From Luscinia megarhynchos (taxonomy: Eukaryota; Chordata; Aves; Passeriformes; Turdidae), in assembly GCA_034336665.1 (NCBI GenBank), contig JAPFBE010000003.1, forward strand, positions 60,307,352-60,371,351: a stretch of 64,000 nt of DNA, given 5' to 3'. Both the position numbers and the translations under genes were made by a program. Below the pieces are notes generated by a model, which was given only the letters and a program-made list of their open reading frames with translations, was not told the DNA's origin and ran no database searches. Shown in pieces: positions 58,301-64,000 of the stretch. Each line of letters starts with the position of its first letter. The stretch's first letter is position 1.

Positions 58301-61300
58301 CTTTATTTTGTGTGACTCTGTCCTTGTTCCTATGAAAGTCAGTGACACTCCCTGTAACCACTAGTGATTTAGGCACTGAACTGCCTCTGAATAGGGACCC
58401 TGAGAACTTCAAAGCTGTTGAAAGGTAAATGAGTCTTTGTGAAGCAGGAGTCATTACTCTGATGGCATGTGCTCAGGTGCAAGCTGGTAATCTGACCCAC
58501 TGCTGGGTCTGTGTTAGCTGTGTATCCTGAAATGCCACCTGTGATCTCTGCAGGAGAGATAGTACTACAGACTGGGGCTTTGCAGAGTGCATGTGGAACT
58601 CAGATCTTCTACACTGTGTTCTTCCTGCACTATACATGCCAGACATAGCCTTGAGAATGCAAAGCAATGCTAGGTGATCCCACTGAACCTGTCCCAACAT
58701 GGATACTGAGGTGTCTTGGGGTGGAATCGTGATACCATAAAATATCTCTTGGTGCAACAAGAGCATCTCATTCTTTGTCGAAATCTGTTCATGCAGGAAG
58801 GAGTGGGGCAGGCCTCCCCTGCCAGAGCTTTGCCTCCAGCTGGAGTCTGCCACCTGAGAAACCTGGTCTCCAACCCCATTCCACCACCACACTCCACGGC
58901 AGGACCCACCAACCCCCGTGGCCTCTTGTGTGGGCATTCCCAGGGGCATCCTGCACAGCTGCTGTGTGGAGAGGAGGGACAGGCAGGGTGCAGGGTGATG
59001 CCATGCCATGCACACAGGTGTGGATGAAGGCAAGCCTGTGCCACACAGAAAATCTGGCAGCCTCCAGTGCCCAGCAGGTCAGGGAGGGACACCCAGGCTT
59101 GCATACTGGCAAGGCTGGATGGAGGAAGAGGAATGGAGAAAGAGGTTCTGTGATACTGAAAAGTGTGATTTTGATAGGGTGATTCTCAGATCAGGAGCTC
59201 TCCAAACCTCAGCCTCTCCCCTGGATCTGGGCACAGGAATGACCAGGAGGATAATGACCTGGTAAAGCTAACCTGGGAGACTGGTTTATGATTTCACGTG
59301 CTTGTGCAGCTTTCAGTTTTCAAGCCCTAAACTCTGAAATCTGTCTTAGAGTCTTCTCAGGAAATCTTTAATTCAATTTCACTACAATCTGTCTTATTTG
59401 TGAGTCAAGATGAGCCACAGAAATCAAATAAGCTATGAGCAGACTGTTTTCACAAAGCAAAGCAAAAGGGCACTTCTAACTAGGGGATACAACCTGCAGC
59501 CAGCCCAGAAATATTTACACTCCCCAAAACCTGTGCTGCAGGAGGGTTCCAACAGAACAGCCCCCCCTGGCAAAGGAGAGGGCAGGGCAACAACTGATTG
59601 CTGGTCTTGAAGCAGGTTGTTCCCTCAGCAGAGGTAGCCAAATATCCCTGTGAAACAAAAAGCAGACAGTTCTGAGGCCATGGATGAGTTTTGAGTGGTT
59701 AAATTTGTTAACAAAATCCCCGAGTCATTTGTTCCAAAGAGACTTTCTGCACTGAAGTGACTGAATGAGTCTGAAAGTTTTCTTTGTGGCTGAGCCTCAT
59801 ACCCTCGCAGAGAGCTCAGTCTTACTTAAAAGTCAAAAGGCACAAGATTAATTTCCTGCAAGCAGGCTGAACTTTGAAGGAGAGGCATTTAAGCAAGTGA
59901 AAAATGAAATAGCAAGGGAAAAAACACCCTGTAAAATAAAAGCACTGATAAATAAATAACAGGAAAGTGTACACCCCACTTCAAATTTAATAGGCTACGC
60001 CCAAGCATGAATAATTGATCAAAACCATCCATTTGCTGCACAGGGCAGTACTAGTGAAATATTAATAACAGTGCATGAGCTAATCTTAGGTTTTACTTGG
60101 TGACAGAGTGACAAGAAGAGGTTGGAGAGGCCTGGCCACTGTCAGCTCCCAGGTCTGGCTGCACTGGGAGCAGGGCACACTCCAGGGTTCTCCCAGGAAA
60201 GCGTGCAAGCCCCACATTTCCAGCAGAGAAACTGGAAATGCAGTTTCCTCCCAGTGACTGGCAGTGACTCTTCCAGCTATAAACCCATTCCCAGATGGAT
60301 ATGGGTCTAGAAGTGTCATTCATGGAGGCTGTTGTGACCATGCTGTCTATCCTGTTTTGGTAGTCCTTCAAAATAAAGCCAGGTCTTGGTTAGACCCTAA
60401 CTCAGTCCAATGTGTTCCCTAGTTCTCCTGGTTTTCTTTCAGGAAATAATTCAGCTTTGTGATGGGAAGAAATACATGAAAATATGACTTTGGTGGGTCA
60501 GCTGGCCAGAGGCTTAAAGGAGTAAAAAGCATGAGAAACAGATGGGAAAAAAATTTATTTTAATTACACCTGTTATGCCAGTCATTTTTGCAAAACTGAG
60601 GAAACAAAGTAATGATTTTTGGGAATCTGATCTGGCAGAAGCTGACTCATGGTTAACCAACCTTCTTGTACTCTCAGCCTCAATCTCAGTTTTTGGCGAG
60701 TGAACCTGTCAGCTTTGACACAGTAGCAGAATGGGCTTTCCCAGGGCCCCTGTCCTGCATAGCCTGGCTCCCACAGATAAAGCCAAGATAAAGCTGTTCT
60801 GCACTGCCAGAATTTCAAACGCCTGTCTTCTGCTGCAAACCATGGCAGGAGAAAAACCCCATCATTATAAATTACACTGCTCTCCTCAACAGCAGGCAGC
60901 TTTTTGCCAAGAAAAGAACAATTCAATTTCCTTTGGATCCAGATGAAAATTTGCACACAAACACCTGTAGGACTGAACAAAATGTCATGTGCATGTGGGT
61001 TCACTTGCATATGTGTCTTCTTGAGCACTCTGACTTTATAGGGTCCAACTTTATAGATTTTTAAATGTTAAAATTTTACATCCTAGACTGTCTGCTCTGT
61101 GTTTAGCTTAGTTTTCTTCTTTTCCGTCTCAGCTTTTTAAAAAGCTACATTCTTGTGTATCTTCCTCTTTCCTTGGCATGTTTCCCTTTATTATCTCATT
61201 TTTCCTTTGCACATTTTCTCTTTTCCATCTACCTCTTGTCATTTCCTCACTCCTACCATGGCAGTTTCTGCTTGCTTGCTCTCAAGCTTTGAAGCCAGCA

Positions 61301-62915
61301 TTCCTCAAAAAATTTGTAAGGGTATCCAGATCAGAATCTCCAATACTTGTTTGCAGCCTCTCACATGCAAGCCTGGGGCCCAAGCTTTGCACTGAAACTG
61401 CTGCTCAGAAACACTTATAAACAGTTATTAGTTCCCTGTCAGGACGGGAAATTTTGCACAACACAGAAGGAACTTGCTGGGTTTCTACAGCACATCTGGA
61501 AAAAAAAAAAAATTCCCCCTGCACCTCCAAACTGAAGGTGCTTTGTTTCCAGCCTTGCCATGGTTGTGTTTACAGAGCCAGTTCTGCTTCTGGAGCTGCA
61601 CCAGGAGGACCTGTCATCCTCCTGCAGGTGAAGGGTGGAAGCCAGCCAGGTTGTTCATGCCTTGTGCTGAGTGTCAGCCTTTTGCTATTCTGTGTTAGGC
61701 TTTTCACAAAGGTCCTGAATCTGACAAACTCTTACCTGTTACATCTCTATTTTTGAAAAGGAATGTGAACAAGTCTAGTCCTCGTAATGTTTTTACATAG
61801 TCATTAACCAGACTTCTGAGTCAGAGCTTGTGTTGAGGATTAATCTCTTGCATTACACATATAAATTAAAAATACAAGAGGAAAAAGCTTTGGAAGGGGG
61901 AAACATTGCTCCCTCTAGCAATGAGAAACGCTGATTATAGCTGGCACCACAAAAAGCCAGTTATGATTCCTTCATATTTTCAATATCAGCATTGTTTATC
62001 TCAAGTAAGCAAAAAGAAGCTTTACCTTGAATTTTTGGTTTATTTTTTAAAATTCATCCTCACACCTTTCTCTCCTACTGTCGGTGTTGATATTTCTTGG
62101 AAGATGCACTGAAATAAGGCTAGAAGAGATGTGAATACAAAATCTGTGCAAGGCAACTGAAGGGTTTCCACCCAAAGGAATGCTCCTATTCTCAAAGTCT
62201 CTCTCTCTAGAGCTGTAGCTCTTGGCAGTAACAGTGGCCAAGACACACCTGAACAAAAATTTGAGGCAGCCTGAAGAAGTTTTAGCAAACAACATATTTA
62301 TCACCTGGCTAAGAATATAGACAGGAAGACCCTTGATATTGGGATAGTTGTTAAGTTAGAAATCCTACAGAAGTCACATGTTATAAAAGAGAAGAGCAGA
62401 CTTTAATTTTGCTCACTGCTAGCAGTGAAAGATTTTTGAGGGAGCACAGAGAGATGGAAGATCCACCACTTGAAAGCAAATACCACAATGAAGTGTCAGA
62501 CATGTGTCAGGTGCACGAGTTTGATCCCAGAGGTGCTGCTTGTGTTGCTCCCTGTGGGTATCCTCCAGGAGCTGCCTGCACTGTGAGGAACAGGCAGAGC
62601 ACATCCACAGACAAGCAGAGGAGTTCCTCGTTTCTGCACCCTCACTGCTCCATTTTCTGTGCTGCTGTGGCCAGTGCCCACTGAAAGCTAATGAGGCAAA
62701 GACATCAGGTGTGTTTTCAAATGCCAGAACACTCAAAAGAGCCCCTAAAGGACTGCTCTTGTAAAAGAGAACAAAATCTTAGCCGGAGTGTTATATAAAA
62801 GACAAACTTGAAACAAACATTAAGTGCTCTTTTGACAAAGCAATCAAGAGGCACAGGGGAAACTGAAATGTTAAACAATTTATAGCAAACAAAAACTCCA
62901 CAACTGTATTGATCT
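55301..62915. other. Non-coding stretch
   Basis: No coding exon that I can support. Local GC-richer segments at 57240-57770 and 58770-59120 yield longer open frames on both strands at once, which argues against any being real. A 13-base A run sits at about 61500. Confidence 0.45.
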
Positions 62916-62942
62916 TGTGTGTGTGTGTGTGGGTGGGTGGTG
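62916..62942 (+). repeat. (GT)n/(GGGT)n microsatellite
   Basis: Seven to eight GT units followed by GGGTGGGTGGTGT; a compound simple repeat. Confidence 0.9.
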
Positions 62943-63510
62943 TCAAAAATTTAGAAACCAAGGCCCCCCAGGAGAAAAGCCCTGTACTATCCAAGTGACA
63001 CACACAGTAGTCACTTTGCCCTCTTTGCTGTCACAAAGCATGGAAAAAACCCCAAGCTGTTCCAGAGAGCTGCTCAAAAGTCCCCTGTATAAAAAGCAAA
63101 AGGAGCAAGTGTTTGGCCTTATTCACCTCTGCATCCCACTAAATAAATGCACAGTATAATATCTCTGCAGGTCACCCCCAAGCCATCAGTGGGTTCCATT
63201 TTCCCAGGCACTCACTGACCAGAAGGGAACAGGTGCACACAACCCATCCCCTAAACCAAAACCCCATAAAGGACAATGTCACTAGCCCCAGTTTCCATTC
63301 CTCATTGCACAGCTGAGTGAGTGAGCAGTATGGCTTTGGAGATGAGCTCAGGCAGACTGCTTAGCCCCTTCCTGGATATTTATCCATGCCTCATGCAATG
63401 AATGTCAAACCCCATCAACTCTGAGCTCAGCTGTTCCCAAACAGCAGAGATACACACCCCTGGTCACATTGAAAATGAAGGAAATCTCTGCAGATGATAC
63501 CACTGGCCAA

Positions 63511-63564
63511 GGTGACCTGTAGGTTGTGACCTGTAAGTGGACAACTGGCCTGTATGGACAACTG
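63511..63564 (+). repeat. Short imperfect tandem repeats
   Basis: GTGACCTGTA occurs at 63512-63521 and 63526-63535, and TGGACAACTG at 63538-63547 and 63555-63564. Two neighbouring short duplications of 14 and 17 bases period. Confidence 0.7.
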
Positions 63565-63935
63565 AGGCATGGCCACCATCCCTGCCCCTGGCCAGGCAGC
63601 TGGGGCTGTGCCAAGGGCAGGACATGGGCATGCAGGGAGCTGGGGCTGGGATTGCCCCAGCCCCGTTCTGCTGCCAGCTTCCCACTGAAGCGCCCGGCGG
63701 GCACTGCCACGGGCAACATGCACAGACTGGCTGAGGAGTGCACCCCAAACTTGGGACCTGGGACAGGAGGCCACACTGCTGCTTGAGGGTGAGAATGGCC
63801 TCAGCCACTGTGAAGTGCTGGCCATTCTCCCTGGCACATCAAGCATAGACGAATGTGTAATGCAGCTTTTTTTCCAGAATGCTCCTGTGTGCTCAGTTTT
63901 TCCTTCCCATCTTTCTGTCTTCTTTTTTCCTGTAG

Positions 63936-64000
63936 GTGATTTCTACAAAAAGGTCCTGGAGACTCCAGGCACTGTGGCTCCAGGAACTGAAGAAAGACAG
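63936..64000 (+). CDS. Possible partial exon running off the right edge
   Basis: A long pyrimidine tract ends TTTTTTCCTGTAG at 63935, a strong plus-strand splice acceptor, and 65 bases to the window end are open in two frames (DFYKKVLETPGTVAPGTEER, or VISTKRSWRLQALWLQELKK). No family is recognisable. In human the neighbour divergent from LCP1 is LRRC63, so this could be one of its exons, but the match is not shown. It may equally be chance. Confidence 0.25.
   Translation, partial: MISTKRSWRLQALWLQELKKD

Noticed and set aside
58473..59104. Minus-strand frames of 186 and 144 codons
   Set aside because: The longest frames outside the island, but multiple frames on both strands are open at the same place, there is no Kozak or splice context, and no homology is visible.
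1..64000. CRISPR arrays, operons, prophage or other prokaryotic systems
   Set aside because: The window is clearly avian nuclear DNA with spliced genes and CR1 elements; no regularly spaced repeats were found beyond microsatellites.

Overview
The window is vertebrate nuclear DNA, almost certainly from a bird. It has two intron-rich genes with GT-AG introns, many decayed CR1 LINE fragments (the dominant avian retrotransposon), and the order ZC3H13 - CPB2 - LCP1, which matches human 13q14. A songbird is plausible, but the species cannot be read from the sequence.

Layout: (1) 1-2570 is probably intron 1 of ZC3H13 (minus strand) and shows no coding exon. (2) 2570-3260 is a strong CpG island with a minus-strand splice donor and promoter motifs, the probable ZC3H13 promoter and non-coding exon 1. 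(3) 3310-4290 is a nest of transposons: a plus-strand CR1 split by an LTR-like insert, meeting a minus-strand CR1 tail to tail. (4) 4795-17381, minus strand, is the complete coding region of CPB2 (carboxypeptidase B2, procarboxypeptidase U, TAFI). It has 11 coding exons joining in frame to 424 residues. (5) 17382-25470 is intergenic, with one small CpG-rich patch at 24010-24260. (6) About 25475-45292, minus strand, is LCP1 (plastin-2, L-plastin): 15 coding exons joining in frame to 624 residues, plus a likely 1.3-kb 3' UTR. (7) 45293-63935 has no coding exon I can support. It should hold the upstream part of LCP1 (long first intron, non-coding exon 1, promoter), which I could not place. (8) At 63936 a strong plus-strand splice acceptor opens a possible exon that runs off the window; human synteny suggests LRRC63, but this is not shown.

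CPB2 is a secreted zymogen that trims C-terminal Arg/Lys from fibrin and so slows clot lysis. LCP1 bundles actin in leukocytes. They are neighbours by ancient synteny, not as an operon or pathway. All zinc, substrate and catalytic residues of CPB2 are present. In LCP1 the four calponin-homology domains are intact, but the N-terminal regulatory part is unusual: the second EF-hand has lost four residues and its acidic ligands, and the residue aligned with human phospho-Ser5 is not serine.

I found no CRISPR array, operon, prophage or novel multi-gene system; the window reads as ordinary vertebrate sequence. The points most worth a second look are the LCP1 regulatory head, the CpG-dense internal LCP1 exon, the transposon nest between ZC3H13 and CPB2, and the open exon at the right edge. 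Coordinates are from reading by eye; splice sites were checked for frame continuity across every junction.
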